NCBI GenBank assembly: GCA_035561515.1
Contig: DATMXP010000019.1
Coordinates: forward strand, 62,001 to 126,000
Reading direction: 5' to 3'
Source: Terriglobales bacterium
Lineage (GTDB): Bacteria > Acidobacteriota > Terriglobia > Terriglobales > Acidobacteriaceae
DNA: 64,000 nt
Made by a program: the position numbers and the translations under genes. Positions 36,978 through 44,719 of the stretch are shown piece after piece (position 1 is the first letter of the stretch; each line of letters opens with the position of its first letter). Under the pieces are notes generated by a model. The model was not told the DNA's origin. It was given only the letters and a program-made list of their open reading frames with translations, and searched no databases.

Positions 36978-37319
36978 CTATATGGCGGCTTCACCTCGTT
37001 CGCCTGACCTGATCTTCACAACGTCGGACACGGGATAAACAAAAACCTTTCCGTCTCCTGGGTTGCCGGTGTGAGCTTTCTCAAGGATTACCTTCAGAAC
37101 TGACTCTACTAGTCGATCAGGTACCACGATCTCCACTTTCGCTTTCTTGACGTACTCGACGCCTTCCTTGAGCACTGGGCTCGGGGAGCCAACGGCACGT
37201 GCGCGACCGAAGCCTCGCACGTCCGATACTGTTACGCCTGGGAGACCATCAATTTCCTTCAAGGCTTCGACTACCTTGGAGAGCAGGAACGGCTGAATAA
37301 TCGCTTTTATCTCTTTCAT
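36978..37319 (-). CDS. PII-like signalling protein of the metal efflux operon (B)
   Basis: ATG 37319 follows AGGTGGA. The 113-residue protein has IKAIIQPFLLSKVVEALKEI, the T-loop region GVEYVKKAKVEIVV which keeps the Tyr of the GxEY motif, and the PII end GNPGDGKVFVYPVSDVVKIR. It is closer to canonical PII than the operon A copy. It lies 9 bp after czcA and should tune the pump or its expression. Confidence 0.88.
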   Translation of the reverse strand: MKEIKAIIQPFLLSKVVEALKEIDGLPGVTVSDVRGFGRARAVGSPSPVLKEGVEYVKKAKVEIVVPDRLVESVLKVILEKAHTGNPGDGKVFVYPVSDVVKIRSGERGEAAI

Positions 37320-37328
37320 TGTTTCCAC

Positions 37329-40300
37329 CTATATCTCCACTTCCTCGCGCCGTGCTTCGAACCAGCGATATAGTGTCGGAAGAACGAACAGCGTCAGAAG
37401 TGTGGAAGTCACCAATCCGCCAATAACAACGGTCGCCAAGGGGCGCTGCACTTCCGCTCCCGCGCTCGTCGCCAGCGCCATCGGAACGAATCCTAGGCTC
37501 GCCACCAAAGCGGTCATCAACACAGGACGAAGTCGCGTGATCGCCCCCTCGGTGACTGCATCTTCGAGGGGTGCCCCCTCTCTGCGTCGTTGGAGGATAT
37601 ACGAGATCAGCACGACGCCGTTCAGCACAGCAATACCTGACACGGCGATGAAGCCAACGCCTGCAGAGATACTGAGCGGCAATCCACGCAGGGCAAGCGC
37701 CAGAATCCCTCCGCTGGCAGCAATCGGCACGTTCAAGAAAATTAGAAGTGCCGGTCGCATCGTATTGAACGTTGTGTAGAGCAAAATGAAAATCAAGAAC
37801 ATAGATAAGGGAACAACAATCATCAAACGCTGCGTCGCCCGTTCGAGATTCTCAAACTGGCCTCCCCACGTAATCCAGTAGCCGGTCGGCAAAGAGACCT
37901 TGCTGCCGACGGCTGCCTGCGCATCCTTGATAAAGCTGGACAAATCACGACCGCGAACATTCGCCTCAACGCTGATACGGCGATGAATGTCAGAGCGGCT
38001 AATCTGTGCCGGCCCCTCCTCCACCTTGAGCTCAGCTAATTGACTGATCGGTATCAGGCGACCTTGTGGATCTGCGACCTTGATGTTGCCGATCTTTTCA
38101 ACGGCGTCCCGATCCGATTTCTCAAAGCGCACTTGTAACGCAAAACGCTTTTGTCCCTCGAGAACTTGCCCCACCTCCTTCCCTCCGATGGCCTCAACCG
38201 CATCAAGCACGTCACGAGTGTTTATCCCGTAGCGCGCAATTTGGTCGCGTTTGACGTTCACGCGAAGATATGGCAATCCGCCAGTCTGCTCGGCCTTCAC
38301 GTCCGCTGCGCCAGGAATCTGCGACACCACTCGGACAATCTCGTCTGCTTTCTGCCGAAGCATGTCGAGATCGCTACCGTACAGCGTAATTGCGACATCG
38401 GAGCGAACGCCGGCGATCAGCTCTTGCATTCGCAGCTCGATTGGTTGCGAATAGCTAAAGATGTTGCCCGGAACCTTATCCTTGAGCGCTTTGTCGAAGG
38501 CTTCGATAAGGCCCTCACGGTTCGATGCTGTCTTCCATTCGTCATGCGGCTTCAGGATCACGTATACGTCGCTGACTTCGACACCCATGGGGTCGGTGGC
38601 AATCTCTGCCCGCCCCGTACGCGACACCACCGTTTCGACTTCGGGAAATTGCTTGAGAACCTTCTCCACCATCGTTGTACTGTGAACGGATTCAGACAAA
38701 GCAACGCTGGGCAGTCGCCACGTCTGAAGGGCAATCGTGCCTTCGTCTAGCCGGGGGATAAACTCTGCTCCCATGAATATCGCAGCAACGACTCCAACGA
38801 CCAAAACAACGGTCGCTACTGCCGCCGTGAGTCCCGGACGGATCATGACTCTCTTCAGCCAAGGTATGTAGTGTTCCTTTACCTTGTGGATTAGCTTCGA
38901 TTCTTCTTCCTTTACGTTCTTCGCCAGGAAAAAGGAACTGAGCACGGGCATGAGAGTGAGTGCAAACACCAACGAGGCGATCAAGGCAAAGATGACCGTC
39001 AAGGCCATCGGCCGAAACATCTTTCCCTCCACTCCTTCGAGTGTGAGGATGGGGACGTAGACGACAATGATGATCAGAACTGCGAAAAATACGGGGCGCG
39101 CTACCTCGCGTGCCGAGTCGAGTACGACGGTGAAGTTGTTTTTCTCTCCACGCGATTTTGCCTCGGCCAGGTGACGAATGATGTTTTCGACCATCACCAC
39201 CGAACCATCTACGATGAGACCGAAATCGATGGCGCCGAGACTCATCAGATTTCCGCTGATGCCGAACCACACCATGCCGGCAAATGCCGCAAGCATGGAG
39301 AGTGGAATAGCGGCGGCAACGATCAATGCTCCTCTGATATTGCCGAGGAGCAGCAATAGGATGACAATGACGAGCAGAGCACCTTCTACGAGGTTTTTCT
39401 CTACAGTCTTAATGGTTTGCTGGACGAGATGTGTGCGGTCGTAATAGGTATCAACCGTCACACCCTGTGGCAGGGTCTTCTGAATTTCTAGTAGTTTCTT
39501 GTCGACCTGGTTAGCAACGACGCGTGAGTTTTCTCCAATCAACATCATCACCACGCCCGTCACGACCTCACCGCGACCGTCCCGCGTCGCAGCGCCCTGC
39601 CGCAGCATTGGAGCGAACTGCACATTTCCCAAATTCTTGATGTAAACGGGCGTGCCGTTCTTTGTAGCTCCGACAACTATGTTGCCAATGTCCTCCAATG
39701 ATCCAACCAGCCCCTCACCCCGTACTACATATTGCTCCTGATTGTGCTCGATGTACCCACCGCCGGAGTTGAAGTTGTTCTTTTCCAGGGCTTCGAACAC
39801 CTTCGAAAGCGGGATGTTGTAGCTAACAAGGCGGTTTGCATCCAGCTGAACCTCGTAAGTTTTTAGCTCGCCTCCGTAGCTGTTGACTTCGACAACGCCA
39901 GGAACAGATCGCAGGATCGGTGCAATGTCCCATTCCAAGATGCTGCGAAGTTCCATCAAAGATTTGCCATCACCGCGAACCTCGAACTGGTAGATCTCGC
40001 CAAGTCCCGTGCTGATCGGGCCCATCTCCGGCGTGCCAAAGCCTGCTGGGATAGCTTCCTTCGCCTGCGGCAGCCGTTCCATGACTAAACGTCGACAGAA
40101 GTACACGTCCATGCCTTCTTTGAAGAAGATCGTCACTGAAGAGAGACCGAATCGCGAAACAGAGCGGATTTCGGTAACGCCGGGAAGTCCGCTCATTGCC
40201 GTTTCGACTGGGAACGTTACGAGACGCTCGATCTCAAGTGGACCTAGTCCAGGGGAGTTGGTGAGGACCACGACTTGGTTTGGAGTAATGTCCGGTACGG

Positions 40301-40409
40301 CATCAATCGGCAGTGCCTGCATTGCCCAAATGCCAACTGCGATAACTAGAACGGCAAAGACAATCACTAAAAAACGATTTCGAAGTGCGAACTCAACGAC
40401 CCTGTTCAT
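37329..40409 (-). CDS. czcA: Heavy-metal RND transporter, CzcA type (operon B)
   Basis: The 1026-residue transporter has the full RND layout and the TM4 sequence LGAIDFGLIVDGSVVMVEN, again of the divalent-cation type. It is a paralog of the operon A pump, with many differences in the periplasmic loops (QFPEVETVVSRTGRAEIATD). The two may differ in ion range. Starts at ATG 40409, 6 bp after the czcB stop. Confidence 0.95.
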   Translation of the reverse strand: MNRVVEFALRNRFLVIVFAVLVIAVGIWAMQALPIDAVPDITPNQVVVLTNSPGLGPLEIERLVTFPVETAMSGLPGVTEIRSVSRFGLSSVTIFFKEGMDVYFCRRLVMERLPQAKEAIPAGFGTPEMGPISTGLGEIYQFEVRGDGKSLMELRSILEWDIAPILRSVPGVVEVNSYGGELKTYEVQLDANRLVSYNIPLSKVFEALEKNNFNSGGGYIEHNQEQYVVRGEGLVGSLEDIGNIVVGATKNGTPVYIKNLGNVQFAPMLRQGAATRDGRGEVVTGVVMMLIGENSRVVANQVDKKLLEIQKTLPQGVTVDTYYDRTHLVQQTIKTVEKNLVEGALLVIVILLLLLGNIRGALIVAAAIPLSMLAAFAGMVWFGISGNLMSLGAIDFGLIVDGSVVMVENIIRHLAEAKSRGEKNNFTVVLDSAREVARPVFFAVLIIIVVYVPILTLEGVEGKMFRPMALTVIFALIASLVFALTLMPVLSSFFLAKNVKEEESKLIHKVKEHYIPWLKRVMIRPGLTAAVATVVLVVGVVAAIFMGAEFIPRLDEGTIALQTWRLPSVALSESVHSTTMVEKVLKQFPEVETVVSRTGRAEIATDPMGVEVSDVYVILKPHDEWKTASNREGLIEAFDKALKDKVPGNIFSYSQPIELRMQELIAGVRSDVAITLYGSDLDMLRQKADEIVRVVSQIPGAADVKAEQTGGLPYLRVNVKRDQIARYGINTRDVLDAVEAIGGKEVGQVLEGQKRFALQVRFEKSDRDAVEKIGNIKVADPQGRLIPISQLAELKVEEGPAQISRSDIHRRISVEANVRGRDLSSFIKDAQAAVGSKVSLPTGYWITWGGQFENLERATQRLMIVVPLSMFLIFILLYTTFNTMRPALLIFLNVPIAASGGILALALRGLPLSISAGVGFIAVSGIAVLNGVVLISYILQRRREGAPLEDAVTEGAITRLRPVLMTALVASLGFVPMALATSAGAEVQRPLATVVIGGLVTSTLLTLFVLPTLYRWFEARREEVEI

Positions 40410-40415
40410 GGAGGT

Positions 40416-41642
40416 TTATTCCTCCCCGCCGATGAGTTCACGCATGAGGGCGCTCTTGACGTAGAAGCTGCCTTTTGTGACCACCTGTTCTCCACCCTTT
40501 AAACCGGACCTGACCTCAACCAGGTCGGGTGTTCGCTCGCCTACCTCAACGACTCTTTTCTCAAACTTAGTTGGTTCAGTTCGGACGAAGACTACGGTCT
40601 GGCCATTGATGTCCTGCAGAGCCGTAGCTGGAACAGTGATACCCGTTTTGGATTCCTTCGTTGGTACCGTGACCGTGGCAAACATCTCCAGTTTCAGACG
40701 GCCGTCTGAATTGGGGAGAACACAGCGGAGCTTGGCAGTGCGAGAGGAAGGATCCAAGGCATCGCTCAGGTAAGCTATCTTGCCGCGGAAGACTTCGTCG
40801 GGATAGGAGGCGAGCTTTACGTCGCATTCGCCGCCCCGAGCGACGTATTGGATGTCTTTTTCGTAAACATCGGCAAGCGCCCATACCGTGCTGGTATCCA
40901 CCACGGTGAAGAGTTCTTTATCGCGTCCGACTACTTCGCCTCTGGAGACATCGTACTTGGTTACAACTCCCGAAAGTGGCGTACGAACCGTATTGTGAGA
41001 AGCCGTCCGATGGATTGCGTGCCCGGGGCTGTTCAGTTGCTTAATGTCGGCATCGGTAAGACCAAAACGGTGCAGCCTTTCTTCCGACCTCGACAGTTCC
41101 GCGCGTCGGCTGTCCACTTCGGCCGTCGCTTGCTGGTACTCGGCTCGCCGAAGCTCCAACTCTCGAGGAGAAATCGCTTCCACTGCGATCAGGGAATGCG
41201 CTCGGTCAAGGGACTTCCGCGCGACGTCCTGTTGGGCAAGAGCCTTGTCCACGCCCCCTGCCAGGTTCTTGTATTCCCCGACCGATTCCCCAAGCTCAAT
41301 GCTGTCGTAGATCAGCAGCGGCTGACCTTTCTTTACCCGGTCCCCTAGCTGGACGAAAACATCCTCGATCACGCCCTGCGAGAGCGGAACGATATGCGAT
41401 ACGCGCGACTCATCGGGCGAGATGACTCCGGTTGTGGTTACGACCTGTTGAACTTTTCGTTCGGCGGCTTGCGAAAACTCGATGCCTCCCGCGTTCTGTG
41501 CATCCGCTGGGATCTCCACAATGTTGGGATCCGTCTTTGCTTCAGCAACTTCGGCTGCTGGCTTTCGCGAACGCACAAACATAACGACGGCGACGATGAT
41601 TGCAATGACGACAATACCGGCAATGAACGCCCTCTTATTCAC
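40416..41642 (-). CDS. czcB: RND efflux periplasmic adaptor, CzcB type (operon B)
   Basis: The 408-residue adaptor has an N-terminal anchor (AFIAGIVVIAIIVAVVMFV), the split lipoyl domain with GDRVKKGQPLLIYDSIELGE, a helical hairpin, beta-barrel (YDVSRGEVVGRDKELFTVVD) and a membrane-proximal domain (LKGGEQVVTKGSFYVKSALM). It starts 1 bp after the czcC stop. No His-rich metal-chaperone extension is visible. Confidence 0.93.
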   Translation of the reverse strand: MNKRAFIAGIVVIAIIVAVVMFVRSRKPAAEVAEAKTDPNIVEIPADAQNAGGIEFSQAAERKVQQVVTTTGVISPDESRVSHIVPLSQGVIEDVFVQLGDRVKKGQPLLIYDSIELGESVGEYKNLAGGVDKALAQQDVARKSLDRAHSLIAVEAISPRELELRRAEYQQATAEVDSRRAELSRSEERLHRFGLTDADIKQLNSPGHAIHRTASHNTVRTPLSGVVTKYDVSRGEVVGRDKELFTVVDTSTVWALADVYEKDIQYVARGGECDVKLASYPDEVFRGKIAYLSDALDPSSRTAKLRCVLPNSDGRLKLEMFATVTVPTKESKTGITVPATALQDINGQTVVFVRTEPTKFEKRVVEVGERTPDLVEVRSGLKGGEQVVTKGSFYVKSALMRELIGGEE

Positions 41643-41643
41643 G

Positions 41644-42921
41644 CTAAAATTCCTTTCCTACGGAAGCTTCCAACTGGAAGGCAGCGATTCTGTAATCGAA
41701 CTGCGCCTGGTTATAGGAACGAAGGGTTTCGCGATAAACGCGCTCCGAATCAAGCAAACCAATCAGATCCAACGCACCTAGCCGATACGACTCCTGCGCG
41801 ATCTCGTGCGTCTTCCTCGCAACCGGGACGTATTCCTTTTCCAATGCACCGAGACGCTCCGCTTGTGTTTGCAGCGCTTGGTATCCCTGTTGGACCTCGC
41901 GGCGGACGGCCAGCAGCGTTCGGGTCACTTCATAGCGTTGCTGCTCTACTTGGGCTGTGGCTCTACCGATTCCGCCTTGATTGCGATTGAAGAATGGCAG
42001 CGGTACAGCGATTCCAAATACAGCAGTGTTCAAGCCGAAGTCGCGTTTATATCCGAAGGAAGGTGTAATGTTGGGTACAGCTTCCGCCCGTTGCAGTTCG
42101 ACTTCTCGGCGATTGCGTTCGAGTCGTTGCTGTGCGGCCAGCAAATCGGGGCGGCTTTGAAGTGCCTGCTGCAGTAGCTCGCTGAGTTGAACTGGTTGGA
42201 TCGTCGTTCCTAATGGCTCGGTGACGTCGAATGCCGAAGTGAGGTCGGATGCGCCCACAACTTCGAGCAGAGCAGTCTTCGCGTTTCTGAGCTGGAGATT
42301 GGAATCAAGGACGTCCGTATAAAAGCGAAGCCTCTCCGCCCTGATACGGTTCATCTCCAATCCGGACAATTCCCCTTCCTTAAAACGGGCCTCGTTAAGC
42401 CGGATAACATCGTCGAACTGTTTCAGAATTTCCTGCGCGAGTGAGAGCTGCGCTTTTGCAAGAACAACTGCAAAGTATCGCCGCTTGGTTTCGAGCCTTA
42501 CCTCTCGCTCAGTGTTCTGAACATCTGATCCTGTCGCGGTGAGATCTTGTTGCGCAACGCGTGTGCGCTTTGATCTTTTCCCGGCCGTTTCAATTGTTTG
42601 CCCGGCGCGAAACGTAAGCTCCTGGTTGTTCCAAAAGGATCCCGGATTGGACTCGAACAGAGGATAGCTTTCCGAATTGATATCAAATTCCGGATTCGGA
42701 AGTTGCTTGGCCTGGCGCAAGTTTGCATTTGCGATCGGCACATTCTGGCGGTCGCGCAGCATGATTGGGTTGTTCTTCATTGCAAGTTGCAGGGCCTCCT
42801 CAAGCGTGAGCTGTTGGGGAACTGCAACTTGATCCTGAGCGAAGGCTCCAGCGGGCACGATCAGCAGCAGGAATATAATGGTCAGACATCTCCCTATACA
42901 GGGCAGGACTTTCAGGGTCAT
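41644..42921 (-). CDS. czcC: Outer-membrane factor of RND metal efflux, CzcC type (operon B)
   Basis: The 425-residue protein has a signal peptide ending PAGAFAQD and the TolC-family duplication (ETAGKRSKRTRVAQQDLTAT, FGYKRDFGLNTAVFGIAVPL). It is homologous to the operon A copy along its length. The ATG overlaps the stop of the upstream sigma-like gene by 4 bp, so its translation is coupled to that gene. Channel partner of the CzcB and CzcA products. Confidence 0.93.
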   Translation of the reverse strand: MTLKVLPCIGRCLTIIFLLLIVPAGAFAQDQVAVPQQLTLEEALQLAMKNNPIMLRDRQNVPIANANLRQAKQLPNPEFDINSESYPLFESNPGSFWNNQELTFRAGQTIETAGKRSKRTRVAQQDLTATGSDVQNTEREVRLETKRRYFAVVLAKAQLSLAQEILKQFDDVIRLNEARFKEGELSGLEMNRIRAERLRFYTDVLDSNLQLRNAKTALLEVVGASDLTSAFDVTEPLGTTIQPVQLSELLQQALQSRPDLLAAQQRLERNRREVELQRAEAVPNITPSFGYKRDFGLNTAVFGIAVPLPFFNRNQGGIGRATAQVEQQRYEVTRTLLAVRREVQQGYQALQTQAERLGALEKEYVPVARKTHEIAQESYRLGALDLIGLLDSERVYRETLRSYNQAQFDYRIAAFQLEASVGKEF

Positions 42922-43385
42922 TTCGACCGCTCCTCAAAAAAACCTGTTGGTAGTAGAAAATCGCGAAGTTGGAACAGAGCCTCTGCCCACCGCCTGTTGG
43001 TTTCACCATGTGAAGCACCAACAATGGCTGCCACCCACGGCGTCGGAATGGACAGGGCCGCATGGAGGATGAAGATAGCCCGATCAACCTCTGCTAGACG
43101 AAGGATGGAAGAGTGCAGAGCATCTTGAGTTGTCAGGCGGGCTCGACGCGTTCTGCATCGCGTAAAAGCATCACGCAGTAGCTGAACTGGCTTTCCCTCA
43201 GGGATGTTGGTAGCTACGCTCGGTGATTGGCCGAACGTGTCGATTGTTACTTCCTCTGCCAGGCTTCGATCGCCGAGGAATAGCTCGCAAAATCGAAGCA
43301 CTGTTGTGGCCCAGTGACGTATACGCTCGACTGATCCAGCCCCGGCGCTTGTCCCTGTTGAGTCTGCCAAACGACGCAGGATCAT
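42918..43385 (-). CDS. ECF-sigma-like protein 2 of the operon B pair
   Basis: The 155-residue product has a region-2-like start (TTVLRFCELFLGDRSLAEEV) and a region-4-like helix set (LAEVDRAIFILHAALSIPTP, ETNRRWAEALFQLRDFLL), but the motifs for promoter melting and DNA binding are eroded. It resembles the gene just upstream in size and layout, suggesting tandem duplication. It overlaps that gene and czcC by 4 bp each. It may be a degenerate sigma or anti-partner that reports on metal stress. Assignment is tentative. Confidence 0.55.
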   Translation of the reverse strand: MILRRLADSTGTSAGAGSVERIRHWATTVLRFCELFLGDRSLAEEVTIDTFGQSPSVATNIPEGKPVQLLRDAFTRCRTRRARLTTQDALHSSILRLAEVDRAIFILHAALSIPTPWVAAIVGASHGETNRRWAEALFQLRDFLLPTGFFEERSK

Positions 43386-43849
43386 CTCGCCTCCCGAAAT
43401 TGAGAGGGAGGCACGGCGGGCCTTGCTGGGTTTAGTAGCGTGCGCAGCTCTTCCAGAGCGTCAAAGCAGAGACGTCGGAGTTGGCCCTGATCAAGGCCGG
43501 TTATCTCTCCGATCGTTGCCATATCCAGAGACAAACCGCGGAAGAGCACAATTACGGCACGTCTGCGCGGCTCGAGCTGAGTCACGGCTCTTATTACCGG
43601 ATCGGTGATTCGGGACGGCAAGACATGCGCTGCCACGGCTTTCTGCAAGGCCCGTCGCAACAACGGAATCCGAGCGTCAGGGTTCGAGGATGTGCCGGAA
43701 CCATGTATGTGTTCCGCTAACGTGTCGATCGTCAGAGCTTCCGCTGCTGCCTGATCGCCTACAAACATCTGGAAGAATCGCAGTACGGTCGGAGCCGAGT
43801 TCAAAGAGAACTGTTCCGCGTCCGCGATGGCGCGCTTCTTGAAGAACAT
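43382..43849 (-). CDS. ECF-sigma-like protein 1 of the operon B pair
   Basis: The 155-residue product keeps sigma-like patterns: PTVLRFFQMFVGDQAAAEAL at region 2 and, better, LEPRRRAVIVLFRGLSLDMA then GEITGLDQGQLRRLCFDALE at region 4.2, close to the usual LpxxxRxvlvLre pattern. No anti-sigma factor is adjacent. The gene starts 78 bp after the small Cys-rich gene and overlaps the second sigma-like gene by 4 bp. It is the better sigma candidate of the two. Confidence 0.6.
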   Translation of the reverse strand: MFFKKRAIADAEQFSLNSAPTVLRFFQMFVGDQAAAEALTIDTLAEHIHGSGTSSNPDARIPLLRRALQKAVAAHVLPSRITDPVIRAVTQLEPRRRAVIVLFRGLSLDMATIGEITGLDQGQLRRLCFDALEELRTLLNPARPAVPPSQFREAR

Positions 43850-43927
43850 AGGATTTAGTCCGCGGTGAAAAAAGTCCTGGTGCGACCTTCAACGGAGAGT
43901 TCCCGAGGAGGTCAGGACGGGGGCAGA

Positions 43928-44263
43928 CTAAGCGCGAGGAGGGTGATAATGAGGTTCCGCGTATTCCGAAAGATGAAGGATTGGATCCGGCGCAACGTCT
44001 TCGGGGCGGCTCGCAATCGTTGACAACTCAAAATGCGGCGTGAGTGAAACGTGAGAGCAGCAACAGAAGCAATCGTCCTCGTTTGAAGGAGATGCTGGTT
44101 GCGAATCTCGGTTCTGATCGATCGATACAGTAGCCGATTGTTGTTGAGGAACCGGGAGGAAGTCGCTATCGGCCTGACACAGGGAAGGCACACTCATATC
44201 CACTACTGCCCAAAGCAGTATCAGGAGAGACGCGAACCTGCGCCAACCGACGTTCATGCTCAT
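43928..44263 (-). CDS. Small secreted Cys-rich protein with YHPPRA end (operon B)
   Basis: ATG 44263 gives a 111-residue product with a signal peptide (FASLLILLWAVVDMSVPSLC), a Ser/Gln-rich linker, the motif NEDDCFCCCSHVSL and the end EPHYHPPRA. It is homologous to the small protein that opens operon A. Cys and His content suggests a periplasmic metal ligand. A perfect palindrome lies 25 bp upstream of its start. Confidence 0.72.
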   Translation of the reverse strand: MSMNVGWRRFASLLILLWAVVDMSVPSLCQADSDFLPVPQQQSATVSIDQNRDSQPASPSNEDDCFCCCSHVSLTPHFELSTIASRPEDVAPDPILHLSEYAEPHYHPPRA

Positions 44264-44288
44264 GTATATGATTACCAGAGTTCGGCTG

Positions 44289-44310
44289 CTGTCACAATTT
44301 ATTGTGACAG
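44289..44310. promoter_or_regulatory. Perfect 22-bp palindrome before operon B
   Basis: Arms CTGTCACAAT and ATTGTGACAG flank a TT centre with no mismatch. It begins 25 bp before the start codon of the small Cys-rich gene, a position where a bound repressor would block transcription or where an activator would touch polymerase. Half-site TGTGACA recurs at about 44608. No metalloregulator gene is adjacent. Confidence 0.6.
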
Positions 44311-44584
44311 GTAGGTGGACTGAAGTAATCGGACTGTGTTGCTGACGGGGAAGGATTTCGCCTTAGTTCAGCGCCTTTCAGGCGCGGGGCGGCGCCGTGA
44401 AAGAAGAACCTCGCCAGCGAATCACTCTTGGACCAGATCTACAAACATGACCCTGGGTACTTCTTCGAACAGTATCCCTCAAAACTAAGACTCGAGTCAG
44501 GACGATGAATCACTATGCCGTTATTAATCATCGTTGCCCAATGATCGTCAGCCTTGCTCGGAACGCGCCGCCCCCCGCTGCGCA

Positions 44585-44600
44585 TGTGATGGTTATCACA
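44585..44600. promoter_or_regulatory. Crp-consensus palindrome before the CHASE2 kinase
   Basis: TGTGA-TGGTTA-TCACA is a perfect match to the classical Crp operator (TGTGA-N6-TCACA). It lies 120 bp before the sensor kinase start and may serve it; it is about 320 bp from operon B. A small hairpin GCGCCT/AGGCGC is at 44371-44385. The rest of 44311-44719 shows no gene. Confidence 0.55.
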
Positions 44601-44719
44601 TCCAGTTTGTGACAATGCTGGTAGAAGTAGTTAATCCGATAGCGCTGTTCCCGGCCATCTCTCTTACGGTGCTTCGTATCGATTGGGCGTGCGAAGACTG
44701 AGTCGAAGGACGTTCTTTT

